A stretch of DNA of 53,992 nt from Nesterenkonia marinintestina. GTDB taxonomy: Bacteria > Actinomycetota > Actinomycetes > Actinomycetales > Micrococcaceae. Every line of letters starts with the position of its first letter. Within the stretch, counting starts at the first letter, position 1. The position numbers and the translations under genes were made by a program. The notes below the pieces were generated by a model that worked only from the letters and a program-made list of their open reading frames with translations, ran no database searches and was not told the origin of the DNA. The stretch is taken from assembly GCF_025420485.1 (NCBI RefSeq), contig NZ_JAOEFD010000015.1, positions 1-53,992 of the forward strand, given 5' to 3'. This document shows positions 19,487-27,812 of the stretch, one piece after another.

Positions 19487-20476
19487 TCAGACGGTCTCGC
19501 CGACCCACGGACGTTCGGCGATCTGTGCGGCGTCGTCGTCGGCCAGGTGATGCTCGACGTCGAGCGCGGCCACGCAGCCGGAGCCGGCGGCGGTGATCGC
19601 CTGACGGTAGGTGGGGTCCAGGACGTCGCCGGCGGCGAAGACTCCGGGGAGGGAGGTGCGGGAGCTGCGGCCTTCGACCTTCACCACGCCTTCGGCGGTG
19701 AGCTCCAGCTGATCCTTGAACAGCTCGACCCTCGGGTCATGACCGATCGCCACGAACAGTCCTGTCACATCGAGGGAGGACTCCGTGCCGTCGACGGTGC
19801 TGCGCAGGGCCAGTGAGGAGACCTTGCCCTCGCCCTTCACCTCGGTGACCTCGGTGTTCCAGATGAACTCGATCTTCTCGTTCGCCATGGCACGGTCGAC
19901 CATGATCTGCGAGGCCCGCAGCTGGTCCCGCCGATGGATGACGGTCACCTTGGAGGCGAACTTCGTCAGGAACAGCGCCTCCTCCATGGCGGAGTCGCCG
20001 CCGCCGACCACGGCGATGTGCTGCTCACGGAAGAAGAAGCCGTCGCAGGTGGCGCACCAGCTCACCCCGTGGCCGGAGAGCGCCTTCTCCCCGGGGACGC
20101 CCAGCTCGCGGTAGGCCGAGCCGGTGGCCAGGATGACGCTGCGGGCATGCAGCATGGAGCCGTCGCCCAGGGTGATCTCCTTGATCGGCTGATCCAGCCG
20201 CAGCGCGGCGGCGTCCTCGTGTCGCACGTCGGCGCCGAACCGGGTGGCCTGCTGCTCCATCTCCATCATCAGGTCCGGACCCATGATCCCCTGCGGGAAG
20301 CCGGGGTAGTTCTCCACGTCGGTGGTGTTCATCAGCTCTCCGCCGGCGGTGACGGAGGAGGCCAGGACCACCGGCTTGAGGTTCGCCCGGGCGGTGTAGA
20401 CCGCCGCCGTGTAGCCGGCGGGGCCCGATCCGACGATCACGACGTCATGGACCGTGTCGGGAGTCTGTTCAGTCAC
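19487..20476 (-). CDS. trxB: thioredoxin reductase
   Basis: 329 residues, NADPH-dependent flavoprotein. The FAD motif is VIVGSGPAGYTAA (14-26), the redox pair is C141-A-T-C144 in SWCATCDG, the NADPH motif is VVGGGDSAMEEA, and the second FAD segment is GVFAAGDVLD. GTG at 20476 is chosen because it directly starts the conserved TEQTPDTVHDVVIVG segment and AAGGA lies about 8 bases upstream; the same frame stays open further upstream but is not conserved. trxA follows. Confidence 0.97.
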   Translation of the reverse strand: MTEQTPDTVHDVVIVGSGPAGYTAAVYTARANLKPVVLASSVTAGGELMNTTDVENYPGFPQGIMGPDLMMEMEQQATRFGADVRHEDAAALRLDQPIKEITLGDGSMLHARSVILATGSAYRELGVPGEKALSGHGVSWCATCDGFFFREQHIAVVGGGDSAMEEALFLTKFASKVTVIHRRDQLRASQIMVDRAMANEKIEFIWNTEVTEVKGEGKVSSLALRSTVDGTESSLDVTGLFVAIGHDPRVELFKDQLELTAEGVVKVEGRSSRTSLPGVFAAGDVLDPTYRQAITAAGSGCVAALDVEHHLADDDAAQIAERPWVGETV

Positions 20477-20585
20477 GTGAGGGATGTCCTTCGTTGTCTC
20501 GGCGGGGCGTCGACGCGACCGCCCCTCTCGGAGAACAGGAACCGTCGCGGGGGCGGGAGTATTCCGGCCGCACCTGGGACGGAGG

Positions 20586-22946
20586 TCAGCGGACGTCGAA
20601 CTCCCGGATGTCCAGGCGGTACGGCAGGTCCGGGTTGTCCGGCTCGGAGTTCTCCGGGACCTCCGAGATGCTGAGGATGACGTAGGAGGCCTCGGTCGGT
20701 TCGTCGAGGTCCACCACGGCGGGCTCGTCGCCGAAGCTGCCGCTGCCCACGCTCGTGGCACCCTCCACGGTCGCCTCGTCGTTGACCAGGATCTCGAAGG
20801 AGCCGCCCTGCTGGGCCGGGTCCTGATCCACAGTCACCTGGGTCACCTCACCGGGCTCCTCGAGCTCGGCGACCACGGCCATCTCCGAGGCGTAGCCGCC
20901 GAACGCGGCGCTGCCGTAGTTGAAGGTTCCCCAGCTGGTGGACTCGTCGTCGTCGATGAGGTTGTTCAGATCCTCGTCGAAGTCCTCACCGAGCTCCTCG
21001 TTGTCCGGGACCTCACGGGTCACCGAGGCGATCTCCAGCTCCGGCTCATCGGCCTCGCCGTCATCCTCGCCGTCGGCGACGGCCTCCTCGTCCTGGTCCT
21101 CGTCACCGTCGGCGACGTCGTCCCCGCCGCCGAGCTGGGTGAAGATGACGATGCCCACGATGAGCAGCACGGCGCCGAGCAGCAGCAGGGCCAACCAGCG
21201 TCCGGGGCCCGAGCCGCGGGTCCCACCCGCTGCGGCCGCCGCACCGCCGCCGGAGCCGCCGACCACGGCGGCCTCACGGTCGCCGCGGCGGGCCTCATGC
21301 TCCTCGTCGTCCACGAAGGCCGCACCCGTGCCCGCCGAGGCGGAACCGGGATCGTGCTGCTCCGAGTAGAGCTCTCCGGAGACGTCGGTCCCGGCCACCG
21401 CCGCGGCGGAGGCGCCCGCTGCGGCCCCTCCGGCGGCCGCGGCTCCGGCGCGCGGCCGGTCGTAGTCGGTGATGGGCTCGGCCGGCGGATCGTCGACGAC
21501 GTCCTCGGGATCCGGATCCTCGGCCCACGGGTCGGTCCTGTCCTGCTCGGCCTGCGCCTCCGGGGACGCATCGGCCGACGCGGCCGAGGCGGCCCCCAGC
21601 GGCTGTTCGCCCCGGTGCTCGCCCCGGTGCTCGCCCTGGTGCTCGCCGGCGGCGTCGTCGTGGTCCTCGGGAAGTCCACGGGCGGCATCGGCCTCGGAGA
21701 GTCGGACGTAGCCGCCGTGCTCGTCGGCACGCACGCCGAAGGCCTCCTCGGTGTCCGAGGCGGAGGCGGCCGAGGCCAGGCTCAGATCCGCCAGGGCGGG
21801 GATGCCCGCGGTGATGCCGGAGGTCCGCTCGGGGCGGCGGCCCCGCCGCGGACGGCGCGAGCTCGGCACCTCGGAGACCCCCGCGGCCGAGGCGGAGAAC
21901 TCCTCCGGCTCCTCCGCAGGCTCCTCGCCCGCATGCTGTGCTTCCTGCTGCACCGGCTGCTGTGCCGATTCCTGACCCGGCTCATCGTCATGCGCCTCGG
22001 GGTCCTGGGCCTCGGGCAGACCGGTGAGCTCCTCCGGCTCCTCAGTCTCATCGATGCGCTCGGGCAGATCCGGCTGCGGAATCTCGGGCATCTCGGTCTC
22101 GCGGTAGGCGGCCACCGGGGCCTGCGGAGCATCGGCGATGCCGGTGCCGCGCTGCTCCAGGGCCTCCTGCCCGGCGCTCACGGCGTCCTCCGTCTCGGCC
22201 CGTTCGGTCGCGGCGTCGGTCGCCGAGCCGGTCGCCGAGCCGGTCGTCGCGCCGGTCGTGGCACCGACGGTCGAGGTCGACTCGGCGGACTGCGGATCCG
22301 TCTCGGATGCCCCAGCCTGGTCCGACTCAGCGTCCTCCCGCGCGGCCTCGGTGACCTGGTCCGCGTCCTGCGGCGCCTCCGCTCCGGCCTCGGCGTGCGC
22401 ATCCCGCGTCCCGCGGGACTCCGAGGTCCCCAGCCGCCGGTTCAGGGTGTCCGAGACGCGGTCCAGGAAGCCCGGACGACGTCGCGCCGGCCGCTTCTTC
22501 CCGGTCTCCGCCTCCGGCTCGGTCAGCGCGGCGTAGTACTCCTCATCGTCGTGGTAGGTCTCCGGCTCCATCACCCGCGACTGGCCGAAGATCTCCGAAC
22601 CCAGGGAATCGGTGAAGAACGGCTCCACATACGGGGCGGCATCGGGCACGACCAGATCCAGCAGCCCGTTCGGATCCGTCAGCGAGGCGATCAGGTACGT
22701 GCGGTCCTCCGCCAGCCCCAGATCCAGGACCTGGACGTCCGAGACCCGCTCGCCGGTGGCCAGCTCCTTGGCCGAGGTGGCCACCTGCTTGGCGTTGGAG
22801 CGCGAGGCCAGCAGGATGCTCACCTCACGGTTCAGCACCTGGTCGGTGCCCTCGAACACGATGTCCTGATCGGCGGAGGTCACCACGTGGTGGGTGATGC
22901 GATAACGACCTCCGACCACGTCGCCGACGGCGAAAGGCTGGGGCAC
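20586..22946 (-). CDS. membrane pseudokinase-like protein of the murJ locus
   Basis: 786 residues. Residues 1 to ~110 look like a degenerate Ser/Thr-kinase N-lobe (VGGRYRITHHVVTSADQDIVFEGTD and REVSILLA), without a recognisable HRD or DFG catalytic core. A disordered Glu/Ala/Ser/Asp-rich stretch of over 400 residues follows. One transmembrane helix lies near 585-607 (WLALLLLGAVLLIVGIVIFT). The outside C-terminal domain (~660-786) is beta-rich and ends YRLDIREFDVR, resembling the sugar-binding-like domain of M. tuberculosis MviN (Rv3910). There, pseudokinase and extracellular domain are fused to MurJ; here they form a separate protein encoded 51 bases downstream of murJ. A role in controlling lipid II flipping is inferred. 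GTG at 22946 has AGGAGG upstream. Confidence 0.78.
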   Translation of the reverse strand: MPQPFAVGDVVGGRYRITHHVVTSADQDIVFEGTDQVLNREVSILLASRSNAKQVATSAKELATGERVSDVQVLDLGLAEDRTYLIASLTDPNGLLDLVVPDAAPYVEPFFTDSLGSEIFGQSRVMEPETYHDDEEYYAALTEPEAETGKKRPARRRPGFLDRVSDTLNRRLGTSESRGTRDAHAEAGAEAPQDADQVTEAAREDAESDQAGASETDPQSAESTSTVGATTGATTGSATGSATDAATERAETEDAVSAGQEALEQRGTGIADAPQAPVAAYRETEMPEIPQPDLPERIDETEEPEELTGLPEAQDPEAHDDEPGQESAQQPVQQEAQHAGEEPAEEPEEFSASAAGVSEVPSSRRPRRGRRPERTSGITAGIPALADLSLASAASASDTEEAFGVRADEHGGYVRLSEADAARGLPEDHDDAAGEHQGEHRGEHRGEQPLGAASAASADASPEAQAEQDRTDPWAEDPDPEDVVDDPPAEPITDYDRPRAGAAAAGGAAAGASAAAVAGTDVSGELYSEQHDPGSASAGTGAAFVDDEEHEARRGDREAAVVGGSGGGAAAAAGGTRGSGPGRWLALLLLGAVLLIVGIVIFTQLGGGDDVADGDEDQDEEAVADGEDDGEADEPELEIASVTREVPDNEELGEDFDEDLNNLIDDDESTSWGTFNYGSAAFGGYASEMAVVAELEEPGEVTQVTVDQDPAQQGGSFEILVNDEATVEGATSVGSGSFGDEPAVVDLDEPTEASYVILSISEVPENSEPDNPDLPYRLDIREFDVR

Positions 22947-22997
22947 GGCGGTCCTCCTGCAGGGATGGGTTCGGCGGGCTACTGGCTGCGCCTCAGC

Positions 22998-24743
22998 TTA
23001 CCGGCTCAGGCGGGCCAGGGCCGGGATTCTGCGAGCCAGCTGGGCGACGACGTCGTCGAACTCGCGCACCCCGATGACCCGCAGCATCACCACGAACACC
23101 ACGCCCATGACCGTGCCCACCACCGCACACGACACCAGTGCGGTGGCGATGGACTCCCAGGCGAAGCCCCAGGTGTATCCGCCCAGAAGCCACAGCACCC
23201 CGGCGCCGACGACGCCGGCGGCCACCGCGGCCCACCCGGTGCGGGCGTATGCGCTGATCACCGAACCGAAGTCGAACTCGCCCCAGCGGCGGACCACCCA
23301 CCGGTGGACGATCATGTACTGGACCACGTGGGCGAAGGAGAACAGACCGATCACCAGGTACGGCAGCACGTTGTTCGGCAGGAACGGACTGAGCCCGTAG
23401 GACACCGTCAGGCACATCACCGCGATGATCCCGTGCACCACGAACGGAGTCTTGGCGTCCTCGGCCGAGTAGAACACCCGCATCAGGTAGAAGTTCGCCG
23501 ACCGGAACGGCATGCCCAGGGCCAGCAGGACCAGCAGCTGGCCGATCGCCGCCCCCGAGAGGTGCGCGGTCTCCGCACCGCCTCCGAACAGGCGGCCCAG
23601 CGGTCCGGCCAGCACCAGGATCACGACCATGCAGAACATCACCGGGATCGCGAACATGCGCAGCCCCTCGTTGATGAGCTCCTTCGAACGCTCGAAGCGG
23701 CCGGTGTCCATGGAGCGGGCCAGCTGGTTGAACAGCACGGTGGCGATGGAGAGCACGAACACCGAATGCGGCAGCACCGTGATCAGCTGCGCCGCATTGG
23801 CCGCGTACTCGCCCGGCACCGACGCCGCCGCCTCGCCGAGCTCGTCACGGCTGGCGGTGGCTCCCGAGATCAGGCGCATGTACGCCAGGTTTGCGATGTT
23901 GCCGATGACCATCGTCGCCAGGGTCCACCCGGCGATCCGCCCGGCCGAGCGCAGCCCCATGCCCCTCCACCCGAACTTCGGGCGCACCGGAAACGGCAGC
24001 TGACGCAGCGGCCAGAACAGCAGCAGGGCCTGGGCGATGATGCCCACCGTGTGGCCGGCGCCCAGCCAGACCGTCTGGGCGGTGGTCCACTCCGACAGCT
24101 GGTCGCCGTCGTCCTGGAAGGAGCCGAACATCACGATGTAGGAGACGATCACCGAGATGGCGATGATGTTGTTCAGCACCGGCGCCCACATGTACCAGCC
24201 GAACTTCGCGTTCGCGTTGAGGATCTGACCGACCACGGCGTAGAGCCCGTAGAAGAACACCTGGGGCAGGGTCCACAGGGCGAACGCGGTGCCCAGGGCC
24301 AGCATCTCCGGCGACCAGTCCAGGGTCAGCGCGGAGATCAGCGGATACGCCGCCAGGGTGAGCAGCAGCGTGGCCATGCCCATGATGATCACGCACAGCG
24401 TGAGCAGCCGGGAGGTGTAGTCGGCCCCCTGATCGGGGCGCTTGGCGGTCTTGATCAGCTGAGGGACCAGGACGACGTTGAACATGCCGCCGGCGAGCAG
24501 CATGTAGATGATGTTCGGGACCGTGTTGGCCTTCTCGAAGATGTCCCCGACCATCGCCGTCGACCCGATGGCGATCGCCAGCAGCGCGGTGCGGATGAAG
24601 CCCAGCACGCGGGAGACCAGGGTGCCCGAGGCCATGAGCGCACTGGCGCGGGCCATCCCGCCCTCGGGGATGTGCGAGGCCTTCGCGGACTCATGGCCGG
24701 ATTCGTGGCCGGACTGCTGGGTGGCGGATGCGGTCTGACTCAT
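22998..24743 (-). CDS. murJ: lipid II flippase MurJ (MviN)
   Basis: 581 residues, MOP/MATE superfamily. After a ~30-residue hydrophilic lead, the MurJ start MARASALMASGTLVSRVLGF is plain. About 14 transmembrane helices follow, including PNIIYMLLAGGMFNVVLVPQL and NAKFGWYMWAPVLNNI. It moves undecaprenyl-PP-linked peptidoglycan precursor across the membrane. The ATG at 24743 has no ribosome binding site but sits 8 bases after TATAGT, suggesting a leaderless mRNA. The pseudokinase-like gene follows, and trxBA lies beyond, as in many actinobacteria. Confidence 0.95.
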   Translation of the reverse strand: MSQTASATQQSGHESGHESAKASHIPEGGMARASALMASGTLVSRVLGFIRTALLAIAIGSTAMVGDIFEKANTVPNIIYMLLAGGMFNVVLVPQLIKTAKRPDQGADYTSRLLTLCVIIMGMATLLLTLAAYPLISALTLDWSPEMLALGTAFALWTLPQVFFYGLYAVVGQILNANAKFGWYMWAPVLNNIIAISVIVSYIVMFGSFQDDGDQLSEWTTAQTVWLGAGHTVGIIAQALLLFWPLRQLPFPVRPKFGWRGMGLRSAGRIAGWTLATMVIGNIANLAYMRLISGATASRDELGEAAASVPGEYAANAAQLITVLPHSVFVLSIATVLFNQLARSMDTGRFERSKELINEGLRMFAIPVMFCMVVILVLAGPLGRLFGGGAETAHLSGAAIGQLLVLLALGMPFRSANFYLMRVFYSAEDAKTPFVVHGIIAVMCLTVSYGLSPFLPNNVLPYLVIGLFSFAHVVQYMIVHRWVVRRWGEFDFGSVISAYARTGWAAVAAGVVGAGVLWLLGGYTWGFAWESIATALVSCAVVGTVMGVVFVVMLRVIGVREFDDVVAQLARRIPALARLSR

Positions 24744-24751
24744 CGGCGATG

Positions 24752-24757
24752 ACTATA
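24752..24757 (-). promoter_or_regulatory. -10 box immediately upstream of murJ
   Basis: TATAGT on the minus strand ends 8 bases before the murJ ATG, consistent with transcription starting at or next to the start codon. Confidence 0.55.
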
Positions 24758-24780
24758 ACCTGCGGCCGCGTGCATCGGAC

Positions 24781-25338
24781 CTACAGCGTGTCCGCGATCA
24801 CCTGGCGCGCCGCACCGACGATGCGCCGCTCGTTCGGGAACGACAGGGTCCGGTCCAGGTCCTCCAGCGCCACCCAGGCGACGTCGACGGCCTCGTGGTC
24901 CGGGTCGTTCTCGATGGTCAGCACCCCGCCGACCGCCTCGAGCAGGAAGTGGTGGACCGTCTTGTGCACCCGGTGGGTGGGCACGGTGAACCAGTACTCG
25001 ATGCTGCCCAGGGTGGTCAGGATGCTGCCGGTGATCCCGGTCTCCTCCTCGACCTCGCGCACGGCGGCGCAGGCATAGTCCTCCTCGCCCTCCGGGTGGC
25101 CCTTCGGCAGGCACCACTCCAGGCGTCCGCCGCGGTTGTAGCGTGCGATGATCGCCGCTTCGAAGCCGCGGGCACCGGGCCGGATGACCACGCCGCCGGC
25201 GCTGACCTCCTCCACCGTGGGCAGGCCGCCCTCGGGGCGCGGGGGCTGGGGGACGGGCGCGCGGCGGGGGCCCCTCTGCATGGTCTGCTGCATGGTCAGA
25301 GGGGTGAGCGGTTCACCTCCGGCACCCTGTGCGTTCAT
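24781..25338 (-). CDS. Nudix hydrolase
   Basis: 185 residues. The Nudix box is complete: G-x5-E-x7-REVEEETGI within GHPEGEEDYACAAVREVEEE. The fold also shows VSAGGVVIRPG at its start and WCLPKGH before the box. Substrate cannot be told; actinobacterial homologues beside murJ and the CCA-adding enzyme are annotated only as Nudix hydrolases. The frame is open far upstream, antisense to the CCA gene, but the conserved protein starts at ATG 25338, which lies 7 bases after TAGAGT and lacks a ribosome binding site; a leaderless start is likely. It is divergent from the CCA-adding enzyme. Confidence 0.92.
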   Translation of the reverse strand: MNAQGAGGEPLTPLTMQQTMQRGPRRAPVPQPPRPEGGLPTVEEVSAGGVVIRPGARGFEAAIIARYNRGGRLEWCLPKGHPEGEEDYACAAVREVEEETGITGSILTTLGSIEYWFTVPTHRVHKTVHHFLLEAVGGVLTIENDPDHEAVDVAWVALEDLDRTLSFPNERRIVGAARQVIADTL

Positions 25339-25345
25339 ACTCTCC

Positions 25346-25351
25346 ACTCTA
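25346..25351 (-). promoter_or_regulatory. -10 box immediately upstream of Nudix gene
   Basis: TAGAGT on the minus strand, spaced 7 bases from the ATG at 25338. Leaderless arrangement. Confidence 0.55.
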
Positions 25352-25464
25352 GCGGTGCGGCCGAGGCCATGTTCGCGGCACCGGGGCGACCCTGCCTCCT
25401 TGCGGACCTCCTTGCGGGCCTCCTCGCGGGTGCGCGCCCGCGCTGTGGGAGACTGTGAGGCGCT

Positions 25465-26892
25465 ATGCCCTACCTCCCTGCTGGATTCCCCGACGGCGCC
25501 TGGCTGCCCGACGTCGTCGTCGAGCTCGGCGAGCAGTTCGCCGCCCACGGACACGAGCTCTCGCTGGTCGGGGGACCCGTCCGGGACCTGTTCCTGGGGC
25601 GGACCTCCCCGGACCTGGACTTCACCACCGACGCGACCCCCGACGAGATCGTCGCCGCCGTCGCCGGCTGGGCCGATGCGCACTGGGACATCGGACGGGA
25701 CTTCGGCACCATCGGCGTCCGCCGCGGCGACACCCTCATCGAGGTCACGACCTACCGTGCTGAAGCCTATGATCCGACGTCCCGGAAGCCGCAGGTGCGC
25801 TTCGGCACCGATCTGGGCGAGGATCTGGTCCGGCGGGACTTCACCGTCAACGCCATGGCGCTGCGCCTTCCGAGCTTCGAGCTGGTCGACCCCCACGGCG
25901 GAGTGCGCGACCTCGTGGCGAAGGTCCTGAGGACCCCGGCCACCCCCGAGGAGTCCTTCTCCGACGACCCGCTGCGCATGATGCGCGCCGCCCGGTTCGC
26001 CGCCCAGCTGGGCCTCGAGGTGGCCGAGGAGGTGCGCGGGGCGATGACCGCGATGGCGGCCCGGCTGGAGATCGTCTCCGCCGAACGGGTGCGCGAGGAG
26101 CTGGTGAAGCTCATCTGCGGAGACCACCCGCGGATGGGGGTGGACCTGCTGGTGGAGACCGGACTCGCCGACGTCGTGCTGCCCGAGGTGCCGGCCCTGC
26201 GGCTCACCGACGACGAGCACCACCGGCACAAGGACGTCTACCAGCACTCCCTGCAGGTCCTGGAACAGGCCGCCGAGTCGGAGACCGACGGTGAGGGGCC
26301 GGTCCCCGGTCCGGACTTCGTCCTGCGGTTCGCGGCCCTGATGCACGACGTCGGCAAGCCCAAGACCCGCCGCTTCTCCTCCGGCGGCGGGGTGAGCTTC
26401 CGCCACCACGACGTCGTCGGGGCCAAGCTGACCCGGAAGCGGATGCAGGCGCTGCGCTTCGACAAGGAGTCCGTGCGCGCGGTATCGAAGCTGGTCGAGC
26501 TGCACATGCGGTTCTACGGGTACGGAGAGGCCGGGTGGACCGACTCCGCGGTGCGCCGCTACGTCACCGACGCGGGCGATCAGCTCGAGCGGCTGCACCG
26601 GCTGACCCGCTCCGACGTGACCACCCGGAACCGCCGCAAGGCCGCCCGCCTGGACCACGCCTACGACGACCTCGAAGAGCGGATCGCCGCGCTCGCCGCC
26701 CAGGAGGAGCTGGACAGGATCCGCCCGCACCTCGACGGCCAGCAGATCATGGAGATCCTCGACATCCCGCCCGGCCCCACGGTCGGAGAGGCCTACCGGT
26801 TCCTGCTGGACCACCGGATGGAGCACGGGCCGATTCCGGAGGGGGACGCCGTGGATCTGCTGCGGAGCTGGTGGACTGACCAGCAGGGATGA
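25465..26892 (+). CDS. CCA tRNA nucleotidyltransferase
   Basis: 475 residues. The class II polymerase-beta head has LSLVGGPVRDLFLGRTSPDLDF with the catalytic DxD (Asp-Leu-Asp), then RRDFTVNAMAL and EDPLRMMRAARFA-like SDDPLRMMRAARFA. An HD domain follows (DVYQHSLQVLE and LMHDVGKPKT). It adds or repairs the 3' CCA of tRNAs, needed here because the tRNA genes in this window lack encoded CCA. Actinobacterial genes of this type are often called pcnA although the product is CCA-adding. ATG at 25465; divergent from the Nudix gene. Confidence 0.95.
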   Translation: MPYLPAGFPDGAWLPDVVVELGEQFAAHGHELSLVGGPVRDLFLGRTSPDLDFTTDATPDEIVAAVAGWADAHWDIGRDFGTIGVRRGDTLIEVTTYRAEAYDPTSRKPQVRFGTDLGEDLVRRDFTVNAMALRLPSFELVDPHGGVRDLVAKVLRTPATPEESFSDDPLRMMRAARFAAQLGLEVAEEVRGAMTAMAARLEIVSAERVREELVKLICGDHPRMGVDLLVETGLADVVLPEVPALRLTDDEHHRHKDVYQHSLQVLEQAAESETDGEGPVPGPDFVLRFAALMHDVGKPKTRRFSSGGGVSFRHHDVVGAKLTRKRMQALRFDKESVRAVSKLVELHMRFYGYGEAGWTDSAVRRYVTDAGDQLERLHRLTRSDVTTRNRRKAARLDHAYDDLEERIAALAAQEELDRIRPHLDGQQIMEILDIPPGPTVGEAYRFLLDHRMEHGPIPEGDAVDLLRSWWTDQQG

Positions 26893-26965
26893 TCTGGTTC
26901 GCCTGATGAATCACTGATAGTGTGTCCGGTCACACGATCGGAGTGCTAGAGGCGGGTGAATCGGG

Positions 26966-27715
26966 ATGCTGGAGACCAGTGAGTTCTCACGGGCCAAGGT
27001 CCGTGACGAGATCGTCTATGACGACTACGCCGAGGAACCCCAGCTTCCGCGCCGTGCGGCCCGTCTCCTGCTGCTGATCGTCGCCGTGGAGGCCGCCGTG
27101 GTCGCCGCAGCGGCTCTGGGGCTCTCCGTCGCCGTCGCCGACGGGCTGCTCGCCGCCCCCGAGATCCTCGCCTGGGCCGTCGTCCTCGGCTCGGTGCTGG
27201 TGCTGGGCACCATCGTCGGATTCCTCCGGGCCCGAGGTGCCGCCTGGACGCTGCTGGGCTTCGAAGGCGCCTCACGCTCGCTGTGGCACCTGCTCTGGCA
27301 GATTCCGGCGATCTGGGTGTGCATGGGCATCGTGCAGGCCCTCGTGTTCATGGCCACCGCCGATCCCCGCGGGCCCTGGGCGATCGCCTGGTTCACCGAG
27401 GTCCTCAGCCCGGTGACGCTGGCCGCGCTGATGGTGACGTTCGTGCTGATCATCCCCCTGTGGGAGGAGATGATCCACCGCGGAATCATCTTCCGCGGAC
27501 TCAGGGGCCGGCATCCGCTGCTGCGCGCGGCCCTGGTCAGCGGTCTGATCTTCGCCGTCGTGCACGCCAGCCTGCTGATGCTCATCTTCTACGCGGTCCT
27601 CGGCATGGTGCTCGCCGTCGTGCGCGACGTCCACCACAACACCTGGGCCTCCGTGCTCGCCTACTCCGGTCTGAACGCCATCATCGTGGCCGACCTGCTG
27701 CTGCGCGCCGTCTGA
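26966..27715 (+). CDS. CPBP-family intramembrane metalloprotease
   Basis: 249 residues with about seven transmembrane segments starting near residue 32. The CPBP (Abi/CAAX) motifs are present: EEMIHRG (EExxxR), FAVVHAS (FxxxH) and HHNTWASVLAYSGLNA (HxxxN-like). Such proteins are Rce1-type membrane endopeptidases; bacterial substrates are mostly unknown, with roles in bacteriocin self-immunity in some cases. The gene stands alone after the CCA-adding enzyme and ends at a hairpin terminator. Confidence 0.88.
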   Translation: MLETSEFSRAKVRDEIVYDDYAEEPQLPRRAARLLLLIVAVEAAVVAAAALGLSVAVADGLLAAPEILAWAVVLGSVLVLGTIVGFLRARGAAWTLLGFEGASRSLWHLLWQIPAIWVCMGIVQALVFMATADPRGPWAIAWFTEVLSPVTLAALMVTFVLIIPLWEEMIHRGIIFRGLRGRHPLLRAALVSGLIFAVVHASLLMLIFYAVLGMVLAVVRDVHHNTWASVLAYSGLNAIIVADLLLRAV

Positions 27716-27756
27716 CTCCCCGCCGCGCCGCCCACCGATCGAGGATCCCCGGGCTT

Positions 27757-27794
27757 GTGAGGAATCCCGCGGAACATCGGGCGGGATTCCTCAC
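27757..27794. terminator. bidirectional terminator
   Basis: GTGAGGAATCCCGC pairs perfectly with GCGGGATTCCTCAC across a 10-base loop, between the convergent CPBP protease and GT87 genes. Confidence 0.8.
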
Positions 27795-27812
27795 GATCCC
27801 AGGGACCGCCGG

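Noticed and set aside
20484-24752. 1422-codon plus-strand frame across the pseudokinase-like gene and murJ
   Set aside because: A GC-driven open antisense frame spanning two genuine genes and containing no recognisable domain.
25339-26826. N-terminal extension of the Nudix gene
   Set aside because: The extension is antisense to the CCA-adding enzyme; the conserved Nudix protein begins at 25338.
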